Shown here in pieces: positions 16,946-26,146 of a stretch of 64,000 nt of DNA. The translations under genes and the position numbers were made by a program. Every line of letters begins with the position of its first letter. The stretch's first letter is position 1. This DNA comes from Thermosphaera aggregans. GTDB taxonomy: Archaea; Thermoproteota; Thermoprotei_A; Sulfolobales; Desulfurococcaceae. A model generated the notes under the pieces. That model was not told the origin of the DNA. It ran no database searches and saw only the letters and a program-made list of their open reading frames with translations. The DNA lies in NCBI RefSeq assembly GCF_014962245.1, contig NZ_CP063144.1, positions 1,106,582 through 1,170,581 on the forward strand, in the 5' to 3' direction.

Positions 16946-18460
16946 ATGGTGAAAGAGCCTCTAGTGAGGCTTGAAAACATAAGCAAAACATACCCTGATG
17001 GAGTTAAAGCCCTGGACAACGTGTCTATCGAGATATATCCAGGCGAAATACTCGGGCTCCTCGGCGAGAACGGTGCGGGTAAAACCACTTTGATGAGGAT
17101 TTTATACGGTGAGATAAAGCCGTCCTCAGGCAGGATTTACATAAAAGGACGGGAGGTAAACTTACACGGTCCATGGGATGCTTTGAAGCATGGGATAAGA
17201 ATGATATACCAGCATTTCTCGCTAATCGATGAATTCACCGTAATGGAGAATATGCACCTATTCATGAGCACTATTGATAAAAAAGCAACCATCGATGAAA
17301 CACGTAGAAAGGTGGAGGAAGTTCTTAAAACCCTGGGGTTTCAAATCCTATTAGATGAGCCAGTTGCTCGACTACCCATAGGTGCTCAACAAAAGGTTGA
17401 AATAATTAAATCACTTATAACTGGGGCTGAAATCCTAATACTCGACGAGCCAACGAGCGTCTTAAACCCTCTTGAGATAGAGGAATTATTCAGACTGATA
17501 AAAAAGCTACGTGAGAACGGTGTTTCAGTTATTTTCATCTCGCATAAGTTGAAAGAAATCAAGGAGTTGACAGATAGAGTTGTAGTGTTGAGAAAGGGAA
17601 GAAAGGTTGGAGAGGCTGAAACAGCTAACATTGATGAGTCAACGCTTGCGAAGATGATGATTGGGGAGGAATTACCCGAGCTTAATCAAACAGTTAAAAC
17701 ATCATCAAACAATCTCTCTAGGGAAATCCTCGTCCTAGAAGATATTGAAGTAAAAGGCGATAAGGAACAGAGCACTCTGAAAGGGATTTCCTTGAGAATA
17801 CGCAGCGGTGAAGTTGTAGGGGTTGCGGGCATACAGGGCAATGGCCAGAAGGAACTAGCTGAGACCATTATAGGATTGAGGAAGCCTATTAAAGGAAGGA
17901 TCTTGTTTGAAAACGAGGATATCGCAAGCCTATCTGTAGAGGATAGGTTGCGGAAAGGAATATCGTTTATCCCTGAGTCGAGGAAGATCGGGCTTATAGG
18001 TGAAATGGATATATCTGCAAACATTCTGCTTACGAATCATATGCACTTGGTAAGCAGGTTCGGTGTTGTAAGGACAAAGGAATTAGAGAATTTATCATTG
18101 AGAGTAATAAAGGATTACGAGGTAGTGGCCGCCAGCCCAAGGGTTCTCGTTAAACATCTCAGTGGTGGGAATCAGCAAAAAGTTATGACGGGCCGGGAAC
18201 TCGTTAAAAACCCTAAGTTATTGGTAGCCATGGAGCCGACTCAGGGACTTGATGTAAAATCTACTCAGCAAATAAGAAGACTTCTCCTCGATCACAGAAA
18301 CAAGGGAGGCGCTGTCCTACTTATCTCCTCAGATCTTGAGGAGCTTTTAACGTTAAGTGACCGCTTAGTTATCATGTTCAACGGTAGGATCACAACAGAG
18401 GGCACACCTGGTGGTTTAACTGTGGAGAAAATAGGATTGTGCATGGGTGGTTCTTGTTGA
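16946..18460 (+). CDS. ABC transporter ATP-binding protein, duplicated (nucleoside/sugar type)
   Basis: A 504-residue double ATPase of the RbsA/YufO type. The first half has an intact Walker A (GENGAGKTT near 40-48), a Q-loop near IYQHFSL, and Walker B LILDEPTSVL. In place of a canonical LSGGQ signature it has PIGAQQ. The second half has the degenerate GIQGNGQKEL Walker A usual for this family but an intact LSGGNQQK signature. It energises uptake by the adjacent BMP-family binding protein and permeases. Confidence 0.9.
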   Translation: MVKEPLVRLENISKTYPDGVKALDNVSIEIYPGEILGLLGENGAGKTTLMRILYGEIKPSSGRIYIKGREVNLHGPWDALKHGIRMIYQHFSLIDEFTVMENMHLFMSTIDKKATIDETRRKVEEVLKTLGFQILLDEPVARLPIGAQQKVEIIKSLITGAEILILDEPTSVLNPLEIEELFRLIKKLRENGVSVIFISHKLKEIKELTDRVVVLRKGRKVGEAETANIDESTLAKMMIGEELPELNQTVKTSSNNLSREILVLEDIEVKGDKEQSTLKGISLRIRSGEVVGVAGIQGNGQKELAETIIGLRKPIKGRILFENEDIASLSVEDRLRKGISFIPESRKIGLIGEMDISANILLTNHMHLVSRFGVVRTKELENLSLRVIKDYEVVAASPRVLVKHLSGGNQQKVMTGRELVKNPKLLVAMEPTQGLDVKSTQQIRRLLLDHRNKGGAVLLISSDLEELLTLSDRLVIMFNGRITTEGTPGGLTVEKIGLCMGGSC

Positions 18461-19536
18461 GCGGGAAGCCGGGTATTTTAAAGAAATTGTTTGAGAACAT
18501 TGCCAGCAGGAGAAGAGAATACGGGCTAGCTTTATTAGAAGTCTCATTATCAATTCTCTCATCCCTCATTATTACAGCCTTTATAATGATTCTTATGGGA
18601 TACCCGTCAGACCTGTCCTTAGTAGCATACTCTGTGATGTTTAGCAAGGGGTTTGACAATGCTAGCTACCTCTTATCAAGAGCCTCTCCACTGATTCTCA
18701 CCGCATTAGCCTTTCTGTATCCCTCGCTAACCGGATTGTTCAATATCGGGGGAGAAGGTCAGTTATACGTTGGAGCCATAGCTTCACTTATAATAGCCTT
18801 GTACACCGGCAACTCGCTGTTAGCCTTAATAGCCGGAGGCTTAGCAGGTGCAGCTCTGGGCATGTTGCTAGCGGTCTTGAGGGTTTACAGGAATGTTAAC
18901 GAGGTTGTAGCAGCGATAATGATCAACTGGGCTCTCTTCAACATCTCGATGTTTGCCATAGCGACTTATCTGGCAGACCCGTCTATACCGCATTTGACAC
19001 GGCAAGTTCCTGACACGGCGAAGCTACCTTTAATGGATTTAGGATTCCTTAGGTTGAATACTTCCTTCCTTGTAGCGCTTGCAGCAGCTATTGGCGGGGC
19101 GTTCCTGTTCTACAGGACGAGACTAGGGTTCGCAATGAGGGTTTCAGGCCTTAATCCATTCGCTTCAATGATTGCTGGGTTTGAAAACAGAAAATTGATG
19201 CTAACATCGTTTGCTCTGGGGGGTGCTATGGCTGGTCTCGGCGGCTCCATCCTAGTCCTAGGAATCGTACACAGGCTTGACACCATGATGATGAGCCTGT
19301 ACGGGTATGGGTTTCTGGGTATAGGGGCAAGCCTTTTAGGGAGAAACAACCCTATTGGGGTAGTGGTTTCAAGTATTTTTCTCTCAGGGCTTCTAATAGG
19401 AGGACAGTGGATTGAGACCAGGCTCGGGCTTCCCCATCAGGTAGCGGATTTGATAATAGGTATAATTGTCATATCCCTGGCGATACCCTTTGCGTATCAT
19501 TACATGAAGGCCGTGCTTAAGGTGAAGCGGAAATGA
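18457..19536 (+). CDS. ABC transporter permease (nucleoside type, YufP-like)
   Basis: A roughly 359-residue BPD_transp_2 permease with eight to ten helices. The signature GLFNIGGEGQLYVGA and the NEVVAAIMINW helix identify the first permease of BMP-type nucleoside importers. I chose TTG 18457, which overlaps the ATPase stop codon as TTGA and has GGGTGG as ribosome site. GTG 18439 is the longer alternative. It overlaps the next permease by four bases. Confidence 0.87.
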   Translation: MSGKPGILKKLFENIASRRREYGLALLEVSLSILSSLIITAFIMILMGYPSDLSLVAYSVMFSKGFDNASYLLSRASPLILTALAFLYPSLTGLFNIGGEGQLYVGAIASLIIALYTGNSLLALIAGGLAGAALGMLLAVLRVYRNVNEVVAAIMINWALFNISMFAIATYLADPSIPHLTRQVPDTAKLPLMDLGFLRLNTSFLVALAAAIGGAFLFYRTRLGFAMRVSGLNPFASMIAGFENRKLMLTSFALGGAMAGLGGSILVLGIVHRLDTMMMSLYGYGFLGIGASLLGRNNPIGVVVSSIFLSGLLIGGQWIETRLGLPHQVADLIIGIIVISLAIPFAYHYMKAVLKVKRK

Positions 19537-20474
19537 TACCTGTCGAAGACATTGTAACCTTATTATCCCTCTCTCTTACATCGATGACGCCGCTTTTGCT
19601 CGCCTCTGCAGGAGAGATTCTCACTGAGAAATCCGGTGTAGTCAACATTGGTCTCGAAGGCATTATGATACTCAGCGCTTTAACCAGCGCTATAATAACA
19701 CACTATACAGGTAATCCATATCTGGCACTATTAATCTCGTCCACCGTAGGTCTTGCGACAGGTTTGCTGATGGGATACTTGAGCTCCTATCTTCACAGCA
19801 ACCAGATAGTGGTGGGCACGGGAATAAACATGTTAGCTCTTGGGGTGGCGACCCTAGCGCTTTATAGGCTCTGGGGGGAATACGGGGGGTCTCCTAGTGT
19901 GGAGAAGCTGGCGGATCTCCAACTGCCCATAGGCAACGCAATACTTACCTTGAAGCCGGTGAGCGTTATTGCAGTAGTGCTTGCAGTAGCTTCATGGTAC
20001 TTGCTGGAGAAAACTACGTGGGGCCTCCGGATAAGGGCTTGCGGCGAGAACCCTCACTCCGCCGAGGCCATGGGGGTTAATGTATACAGGACCAGGCTTC
20101 TACTAACAGGTGTCGGCGGGTTTTACACCGGATTGGCTGGTTCCTTCCTAGTTGTCAACTGGGTTGGATTCTTCAGCAGGGAGATGACTTCGGGCAGGGG
20201 CTTTGTCGCACTGGCAAATGTATCCTTCAGCAACTGGAACCCGTTAACGGCCATAGCAGGAGCCTTCCTATTCGGATTTTTCGAGGCTTTTGCAACGTGG
20301 CTGTCGCTGAAGGTTCAACAATTGATGCTTCCCGAGTACTTAACCTTCTTGAGGACAAGCGGGCAGAACCTGTTCAAAGCCCTCCCATACCTGGCTACGC
20401 TCATCACTGTAGTAGTGATCATGAAGAAGGTTAAGATGCCGAGGGCTCTCGGCAAGCCTTACATTAAGGAGTAG
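19533..20474 (+). CDS. ABC transporter permease (nucleoside type, YufQ-like)
   Basis: A 313-residue BPD_transp_2 permease and partner of the preceding one. EKSGVVNIGLEGIMILSA, GLRIRACGENPHSAEAMGV and GRGFVALANVSF are family hallmarks. The ATG overlaps the TGA of the upstream permease, so the two are translationally coupled. Together with the ATPase and BMP protein it completes a four-gene importer. Confidence 0.88.
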   Translation: MIPVEDIVTLLSLSLTSMTPLLLASAGEILTEKSGVVNIGLEGIMILSALTSAIITHYTGNPYLALLISSTVGLATGLLMGYLSSYLHSNQIVVGTGINMLALGVATLALYRLWGEYGGSPSVEKLADLQLPIGNAILTLKPVSVIAVVLAVASWYLLEKTTWGLRIRACGENPHSAEAMGVNVYRTRLLLTGVGGFYTGLAGSFLVVNWVGFFSREMTSGRGFVALANVSFSNWNPLTAIAGAFLFGFFEAFATWLSLKVQQLMLPEYLTFLRTSGQNLFKALPYLATLITVVVIMKKVKMPRALGKPYIKE

Positions 20475-20483
20475 GTGACTGGG

Positions 20484-21488
20484 ATGAAGGCTCTGGTGCT
20501 TCACGCTCCGAAAGACCTGCGCTTAGAAGAGGTCGAAGATCCGAGACCAGGTAGTGGCGAGGTACTAATAAGGGTTAAAAGAGTAGGAATCTGTGGAACA
20601 GATAAAGCTTTCTACAAGGGAAGCTACAGACCGGGTAAGCTACCCATAATCCCCGGCCACGAGCTGGTTGGGAAAATAGTAGATGTTGGGAAAGGGGTTG
20701 AGCCTTCTCTAATCGGTGTTAACGTGACGAGCGAGATAAACTTCTACTGTGGAAAATGCTCCTTCTGTAGGGCGGGGTTGAAAACCCACTGCCCCTACAG
20801 GGAAACCCTCGGGATAACTAGGGACGGGGGCATGGCGGAGTACGTGATATCGAGATCTGACCTCGTCCACAATGTTGAAGGGCTTTCAGAGGTTCAATCA
20901 GCCTTCGTTGAACCCCTTGCTTCGATAGTAGAGATGCTGGAGCTTGCGCCTGTCGCAAGCTTTCACAGCGTCGCTGTCATAGGTGTGGGAACCATAGGCC
21001 TGCTCGCGTTAAGAACCATATCATCTATTACACGTCCGAGAAGACTTATCGCCGTTGTTAGAAAAGACTCTCCAAAACAGGTTTTCGTTGAAAATTCAAA
21101 CGTGGATGAAATTGTTGATGAAGCCGAGATAGCTGAATACGTTAAAAAGCACACTGATGAGGGACAAGGATTCGACTACGTGGTGGAAGCCACCGGGAGC
21201 CCTGATGGCATGAAACTAGCGGTTGAAATTGTAAAGCCTAGGGGGGTCATCTCGGTTAAATCCACCCATGGAGTCCCAATCTATTTCGACGTTACTAAAT
21301 TTGTCGTGAAAGAAGCAAGGCTCGTTGGAAGCCGGTGCGGGCCTTTTGAAAAAGCAATCGAGCTTTTAAGAAACGGACTCGTCAAGGTCGATGATCTCGT
21401 GACCAGTGAATACCCTCTTAGTGAAGGTGTTGAAGCCTTTGCGAGAAGTTTTCAACGAGATCAGGTGAAGGTTCACATACTAGTTTAA
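20484..21488 (+). CDS. zinc-dependent alcohol/polyol dehydrogenase (MDR family)
   Basis: A 334-residue medium-chain dehydrogenase. GICGTDKAFYKG carries the catalytic-zinc cysteine, GHELVG the histidine-glutamate pair, and CGKCSFCRAGLKTHC the four structural-zinc cysteines. The nucleotide fold is marked by VIGVGTIGLLAL, a Rossmann GxGxxG. It resembles threonine or sorbitol dehydrogenases; the substrate is open. The first GTG codon (20475) directly abuts the permease stop, but ATG 20484 has the better ribosome-site spacing. It may be the fifth gene of the nucleoside operon. Confidence 0.82.
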   Translation: MKALVLHAPKDLRLEEVEDPRPGSGEVLIRVKRVGICGTDKAFYKGSYRPGKLPIIPGHELVGKIVDVGKGVEPSLIGVNVTSEINFYCGKCSFCRAGLKTHCPYRETLGITRDGGMAEYVISRSDLVHNVEGLSEVQSAFVEPLASIVEMLELAPVASFHSVAVIGVGTIGLLALRTISSITRPRRLIAVVRKDSPKQVFVENSNVDEIVDEAEIAEYVKKHTDEGQGFDYVVEATGSPDGMKLAVEIVKPRGVISVKSTHGVPIYFDVTKFVVKEARLVGSRCGPFEKAIELLRNGLVKVDDLVTSEYPLSEGVEAFARSFQRDQVKVHILV

Positions 21489-21750
21489 CATTTTCCAACA
21501 CAATCCTGCAGCCACGGCTCAGGCACATATTTCTTCCTGACCTTACCTCACTGTGGGCAGGGCTGACTAGTGGAAGATTCTCGTACAATACTTGATTTAA
21601 ATCGCTTATTTTAAGACCCGTTCCTCGAAAACCTAATCCATTACATGAGACTTCAGCGTCCTCCAAACTCTAATAAAACGTGTTATGTTGTTCCTAGAGC
21701 TAACAAATATCATTATTAAAGGGGTTTAGACAAACTATTATTGATTAAGC

Positions 21751-21966
21751 ATGAGGTTGAAATGTCCTAACTGTGGCTTCGAAGGAGAAATGAAAGAATT
21801 CAGCTATATGTATGAGACAACGATTTACGTTGTAGAAGAGCATTCCCTGCCTGAGGAAAGAGAGAGGCCTATTCTCATAGTGTGTCCTAGGTGTGGCGAA
21901 GGCTTCTTTCTGGAGTCTCCGTACTCGAGAGCCGCGCAGTTTTTAGAAGCAACGAGTAAACACTAG
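21751..21966 (+). CDS. 71-aa zinc-ribbon protein
   Basis: Two CxxC knuckles, LKCPNCGFEG at residues 4-7 and IVCPRCGEG near 49-52, with about 40 residues between, form a treble-clef or ribbon-type zinc site. The protein is acidic overall. A TATA-like TTATTAAA at 21712-21719 predicts a start about nine bases before the ATG. Function is unknown. The 262 bases before it show no other gene or guide RNA that I could support. Confidence 0.68.
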   Translation: MRLKCPNCGFEGEMKEFSYMYETTIYVVEEHSLPEERERPILIVCPRCGEGFFLESPYSRAAQFLEATSKH

Positions 21967-22130
21967 AAGACGATTGGCTAATAGAGGGTGGTTCATCCAC
22001 ACTAGAGGATTTAGCAATTGACCTTCAGGAAACGATTGGTCACTGAATTGACAAGGCTGTTTTTTCTTCTATTACGGGTTATTAGATTTACGAGCCTCCT
22101 CCTCATTCATTGTTATTAGCGGCAGAGGTT

Positions 22131-22650
22131 TCAGAGAGGTTGCTGAGGCCTGGGGAGGTTTGTGAAAGGTTCGGTACCGGTTAGGCTATTCTTTCCCTCT
22201 GGGTTAGAGCTGTTAGAACTGCTGGTGGTTACAGAATACTTGAGGGCGAGGCTGGAAAGAGTCCTCAGGGGTTACATGCTCCGGTTGGAAATAAAGCAGT
22301 TGTCTATGCTCGCGCTAACTCCTCCGACCAGAAGAGTTGTTAGAGAGACAGGTTGAGTATCCAACACAGTACTGTAGTTCCAAGGGATATAGAGTAGTCG
22401 ATGTTTTAAGTGACACGGTCGGCAGCCTCAATACCACCCGTAAAGGTCTGCTCAAGCTCCTCGACTGCGTAGTGAATGAACAGGTCGACGTAATAGTTGC
22501 TACGTATAAAGATAGATTAATGAGGTTTGGCTTTGAATACCTAGACCTCTTCTTCAGGCAACATGATGTTAGAGTGGAGATTGTTCTCGGCGAAGAGCCA
22601 AAAGACTTTTACCAAGAACTGGTGGAAGACTCGCTGGCAATAGTTACAAC
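22131..22650 (+). pseudogene. decayed IS607-family serine recombinase (tnpA)
   Basis: Reading in segments gives a familiar archaeal IS607 resolvase. The MerR-like N-terminus ERLLRPGEVCERFG is followed by an in-frame TAG (22182) and then WVRAVRTAGGYRI. The catalytic-serine region AVVYARANSSDQKS comes next. A frame change near 22337-22341 leads to LERQVEY, VDVIVATYKDRLMRFGFEYLDLFF and ELVEDSLAIVT. Homology then stops near 22650 and the usual C-terminus and the partner tnpB are missing. One nonsense codon, one frameshift and a truncation show an old, inactive insertion. Confidence 0.78.
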
Positions 22651-22681
22651 TGATAACTTCCCCTTCAGGGCTGGAAGGAGA

Positions 22682-23479
22682 TTAGTCGAACCCTCCCCTG
22701 CACTGAATGCCGCGTTCTAAACATTTTTGACGTAGATGATAGATTGTTTTCCTAATTCTTTGCGGAAACGCTCTTGAAGCGTAAAGAGAGTGCAATGGGT
22801 GGCTTGGACTCTTCATGAATGGCTTGAAGTGAAGAGGGTCGTAGTATAGGATACTTTTTGTTTCAGATGCGATGTCTACAAGGAGTGTTATGGTATCTTC
22901 GTCATCGTTGAACCCTGGTATGATGGGTCCGTAGAAAATCCATGTGTTAAATCCAGACCTGCTGAGTTTTCTCAAGGCTTCTATTCTTGCTTCTGGACAA
23001 GGCGCGTTAGGCTCCAATGTTCTCGACCTACCGCATTCGATGGAGGTGATGGTGAAGCCGATGTCGACGAGTTCTTTACCAGCGCTTAAAACATCAACAT
23101 CTCTTAATACAAGTGGGTTTTTGGTTTGAATGGAAATCTTGAACCCGTTTTTCAGCAGGATTTTCACAGCCTCCCTTGTGAGTTTATACACGGCTTCAAC
23201 GGGCTGGTATGCATCGGTTATTGTTCCAACACCAACCACGCCCCTCCTCAGTCTTTTAACCTCGTTGTTTAAGACTTCGAGAAGGTTTTCCTTGACGATT
23301 ACAACTCTCCCCCAGTTCTCGGATACTTTCTTATCACGTGTGTAAAGCCTAGCGTAGCAGTATATGCAGGCGTGCATGCAACCTATGTAAGGGTTTAAAG
23401 CATAGTCCAGACCCGGTAACCCGCTCCTTGATAAAGCCGTCATTGTTCTCTGCTTAATGATTTGACAAGTCTTAAACAA
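22682..23479 (-). CDS. radical SAM protein, SplB-like (second copy)
   Basis: A 265-residue radical SAM protein with CMHACIYC (CX3CX2C) after SGLPGLDYALNPYIG, the typical lead of archaeal SplB-like proteins. VGTITDAYQPVEAVYKLTR and YGPIIPGFND are further family segments. It is shorter and clearly different from the gene at 2011, so it is a paralogue rather than a recent duplicate. The stop lies just beyond the decayed recombinase on the other strand. It starts four bases after the NreA gene, probably as one unit. Confidence 0.82.
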   Translation of the reverse strand: MFKTCQIIKQRTMTALSRSGLPGLDYALNPYIGCMHACIYCYARLYTRDKKVSENWGRVVIVKENLLEVLNNEVKRLRRGVVGVGTITDAYQPVEAVYKLTREAVKILLKNGFKISIQTKNPLVLRDVDVLSAGKELVDIGFTITSIECGRSRTLEPNAPCPEARIEALRKLSRSGFNTWIFYGPIIPGFNDDEDTITLLVDIASETKSILYYDPLHFKPFMKSPSHPLHSLYASRAFPQRIRKTIYHLRQKCLERGIQCRGGFD

Positions 23480-23482
23480 TCC

Positions 23483-24718
23483 CTATCCCTTTCTGAAGAA
23501 ATCTGTGATTTTCCTCTCCGTGATAATTCTTCGAATAAGCTTAGACGATGAAAACCATTTCAGCGCGCCGAGTCTAGTGTTCGCGTCGAGATAGCTCCTC
23601 ACCTCTTCAAGGTTCGTTGTCTTTAAAACAGGCGGTTTCGAGAACATTGTCCTCACAGATTCCCTGACAAACCAGACGCCGATTGGAAGGTTGAAACTAG
23701 GATAGATCTCCCTGAGCAAAATAGCCGTCGCCTGCTTTCTAACCCTGTTCAAGTGTTCAAGGGTTGCGAGCATGCTGGCGTAGTAGCACCCGCCTATTCC
23801 GGGGTAGGTATCCCTGCCTTTATAATCCTCGTAGTCTCCCTCGACAACGACGCTGGTTGACAACGGGTTCCAGGTTGACCCGGGCCACCAGGCCTCCATC
23901 CATTCGTAACTCCATTTCTCAGGGTATAGTATCGCTACAAACAGGTTTCCGTGAATCCTGTGCTCATATACCTGTATCTCGCTTAACACGTCGTATCTTT
24001 TAACATTTTTCAGGAGATTTCTAGAGATGATGTAATCTACGGCTGTGATACTCCACCTCGTGGGGACAAGCTTTCTCTGCTCCCTAACTCCAAGGGCTCC
24101 AATGCTGAAGATTTTCTGAATGTGGGATACGGGGATGCCGTCGAAGTATAGTTTCAGCACCGCTTTCTCAGCCTCGAGATCGTGGTCTGAAACAGCGCTC
24201 TCTACAGGCCCAGGTATGCTGGGGTTCCCGATCAACTTGACTTTTTCCAGCGGTGATCTCGGACCCATTGGAGGCAGGTGCTCGTCAAAAGTGATCACAG
24301 GCCTCGGTGGCTTTGAAACCTCGATATATACGTCAACGGGCTTCGCGCTCATAACCATCAATCTCATATTCTCTACTAGTGGGTTGTCTACCGCTCTAAC
24401 CTGGTTAACGGTGAACCCTGTTATCAAGCTCCACCTGAAATCCAACACGTCATCAATCTTGAGATTAATCCATTTCTCAGGGTAATCGTAGAGTGAAGTA
24501 TCACCTGTCAAGGGCGGCGTTGAAGCTCCAACCCTGACATATGGATACCCATATCTGCCAATGAAGACTGCAGGGGGTGAGGAGCCTTCAATTACCCTCG
24601 AGGCTTCAACTTTCCTCAGCTTGAGCTGGGCTTTTGTCCTGGATAAAACTGGGCAGTAGGAAAGGCCGCAGAAGCCTCTTCCCCTACATAGTATGCAAAG
24701 ACTGGGGTCTATTCTCAT
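23483..24718 (-). CDS. nreA: NreA-type archaeal DNA repair protein
   Basis: About 411 residues of the Nre family (DUF650/DUF651), linked in haloarchaea to repair of mitomycin damage together with the sliding clamp. The N-terminal zinc-type motif C-IL-C-RGRGF-C-GLSY-C, then PPAVFIGRYGYPYVRVG and the internal AWWPGSTWNP are typical. The C-terminus ends ITERKITDFFRKG, which fits a PCNA-interacting peptide. ATG 24718 is preferred; GTG 24733 is an alternative and lies close to the predicted transcription start. Confidence 0.86.
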   Translation of the reverse strand: MRIDPSLCILCRGRGFCGLSYCPVLSRTKAQLKLRKVEASRVIEGSSPPAVFIGRYGYPYVRVGASTPPLTGDTSLYDYPEKWINLKIDDVLDFRWSLITGFTVNQVRAVDNPLVENMRLMVMSAKPVDVYIEVSKPPRPVITFDEHLPPMGPRSPLEKVKLIGNPSIPGPVESAVSDHDLEAEKAVLKLYFDGIPVSHIQKIFSIGALGVREQRKLVPTRWSITAVDYIISRNLLKNVKRYDVLSEIQVYEHRIHGNLFVAILYPEKWSYEWMEAWWPGSTWNPLSTSVVVEGDYEDYKGRDTYPGIGGCYYASMLATLEHLNRVRKQATAILLREIYPSFNLPIGVWFVRESVRTMFSKPPVLKTTNLEEVRSYLDANTRLGALKWFSSSKLIRRIITERKITDFFRKG

Positions 24719-24771
24719 GCTACCATCTATCACTCCATGTTATTGATTCTACAATAATTCTTATAACTATA

Positions 24772-26028
24772 CTACTTGCGCACCCCAGTACTCTTCTCTT
24801 CAACCTCAGGCAACGTGGCGTAAGCGATGGATGCTGTGACACCTCTTAAAACACTCGAGGCTAGCAGGACGCTTCCCACATCCCCTGTTGAGACCGCTAT
24901 GATAGTGCCCATCATGGAGGCTAAACTGGAAACAGAGTTTATGGTTAAGCCTAGGAGTGAGAGGTAGGCAGGTCTAACCTCCTTCGGAGGCAGGTAAGCA
25001 TTGTAGAGAAAGATGGAGAGGTCCAGGGGAGCCCATACGTAGCCGCTGACAGCCTCAATACCTAGGAGGCTTGTAGTGGTGGCAAAATCCTTGTAAAGTA
25101 TTGGAACCACAGCTGTTGAGGCCATGCCGACTACTGTTACTTTTCTCAAGCCAAACTTAACAATCTCTCTTTTCCAGAAGAACATGCCTACTGATTTTAC
25201 CGCTAAACTCACCACATTTTTCAACACAACAATTAGCTCGTTACCTCCGATCACGACCATAACGATATAGTCCCAGAACGGGGCTGGAATGTTGACCGAG
25301 AAATTAAACAACGATATTACTAGGAGATATCTCCTCAGCCTCTTATCAGTAAAGATGAATTTAACCACTTCTAAATCATCATACAGCCTTGTCATCGATC
25401 TCCCGTGATTCACAAATCCCTTCGGATCCTTAATCCTAACCAGGAACAGGGTGGAGACCAGTCCCACAGTGAAAGAAATGGCGTAAAGAAGCTGGTAGGA
25501 AACCAGGTAATCAGGTATTAGCGCGAAAGTGGCGAACGAGGTTATGAAGGCCAGGCTTATTGAAACATAGTTCAACTGGTTAACCTTAGAGAAGAAATAA
25601 GGAGATTCCTCGACTGGTATGATATCAGCTAACACGTGTGTGGCTGCAACCCCGGCCACTCCTCCCGCAAACTGTGAGAGAAAAGATATTGTTAGAGCAA
25701 ATGATAAAGAGTACTCTTTTGGGAGAATCAGTGAGAAAATCAGGAGGCTTGGTCCCAGCCTGTTTATAGCTCCGAACAAATTCCACAGCATTTTTCTTCT
25801 ATGTCGGTAGTGCTCGACGAGAAGTGCAGCAGGAACCTGGCTTACCCCGTACGCGAGTATCCTTACGAATGTGAGTAAACCAAGCTCTGAAACACCGTAT
25901 GAGAGAAGCCTGATCAGTAGAGCATTGCTCATTCCTATTGAAATATTTACGGCGAAATTGTACGTAGCGGTCTCCGCGAGGTACACTTTCCTGTTTACAT
26001 CCGTGTCAACTTTGTTCCCAAGCCTCAT
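24772..26028 (-). CDS. major facilitator superfamily transporter
   Basis: A 418-residue integral membrane protein with about twelve hydrophobic segments in two halves. The positively charged EHYRHRRKMLWN loop after helix 2 and the central cytoplasmic loop (about 205-230) fit an MFS transporter. No substrate motif is recognisable. A 5-bp palindrome CGGTG-T-CACCG at 26031-26041 lies directly before the start and could be a repressor site. The nreA gene begins 54 bases beyond its stop on the same strand. Confidence 0.72.
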   Translation of the reverse strand: MRLGNKVDTDVNRKVYLAETATYNFAVNISIGMSNALLIRLLSYGVSELGLLTFVRILAYGVSQVPAALLVEHYRHRRKMLWNLFGAINRLGPSLLIFSLILPKEYSLSFALTISFLSQFAGGVAGVAATHVLADIIPVEESPYFFSKVNQLNYVSISLAFITSFATFALIPDYLVSYQLLYAISFTVGLVSTLFLVRIKDPKGFVNHGRSMTRLYDDLEVVKFIFTDKRLRRYLLVISLFNFSVNIPAPFWDYIVMVVIGGNELIVVLKNVVSLAVKSVGMFFWKREIVKFGLRKVTVVGMASTAVVPILYKDFATTTSLLGIEAVSGYVWAPLDLSIFLYNAYLPPKEVRPAYLSLLGLTINSVSSLASMMGTIIAVSTGDVGSVLLASSVLRGVTASIAYATLPEVEEKSTGVRK

Positions 26029-26146
26029 ACGGTGTCACCGCATATCTTAATAATAAATATATACTTTTAAACCATTGTATGAATTTAAAGAAGAAAGTAG
26101 AGAGAAGTAAAGAAAAGGAGGAAAAAATTTTGATGAAGGGCTAGGG

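Noticed and set aside
21418-21666. 82-codon minus-strand reading frame after the alcohol dehydrogenase
   Set aside because: It overlaps the dehydrogenase end, has no recognisable domain, promoter or ribosome site, and its composition looks like shadow sequence.
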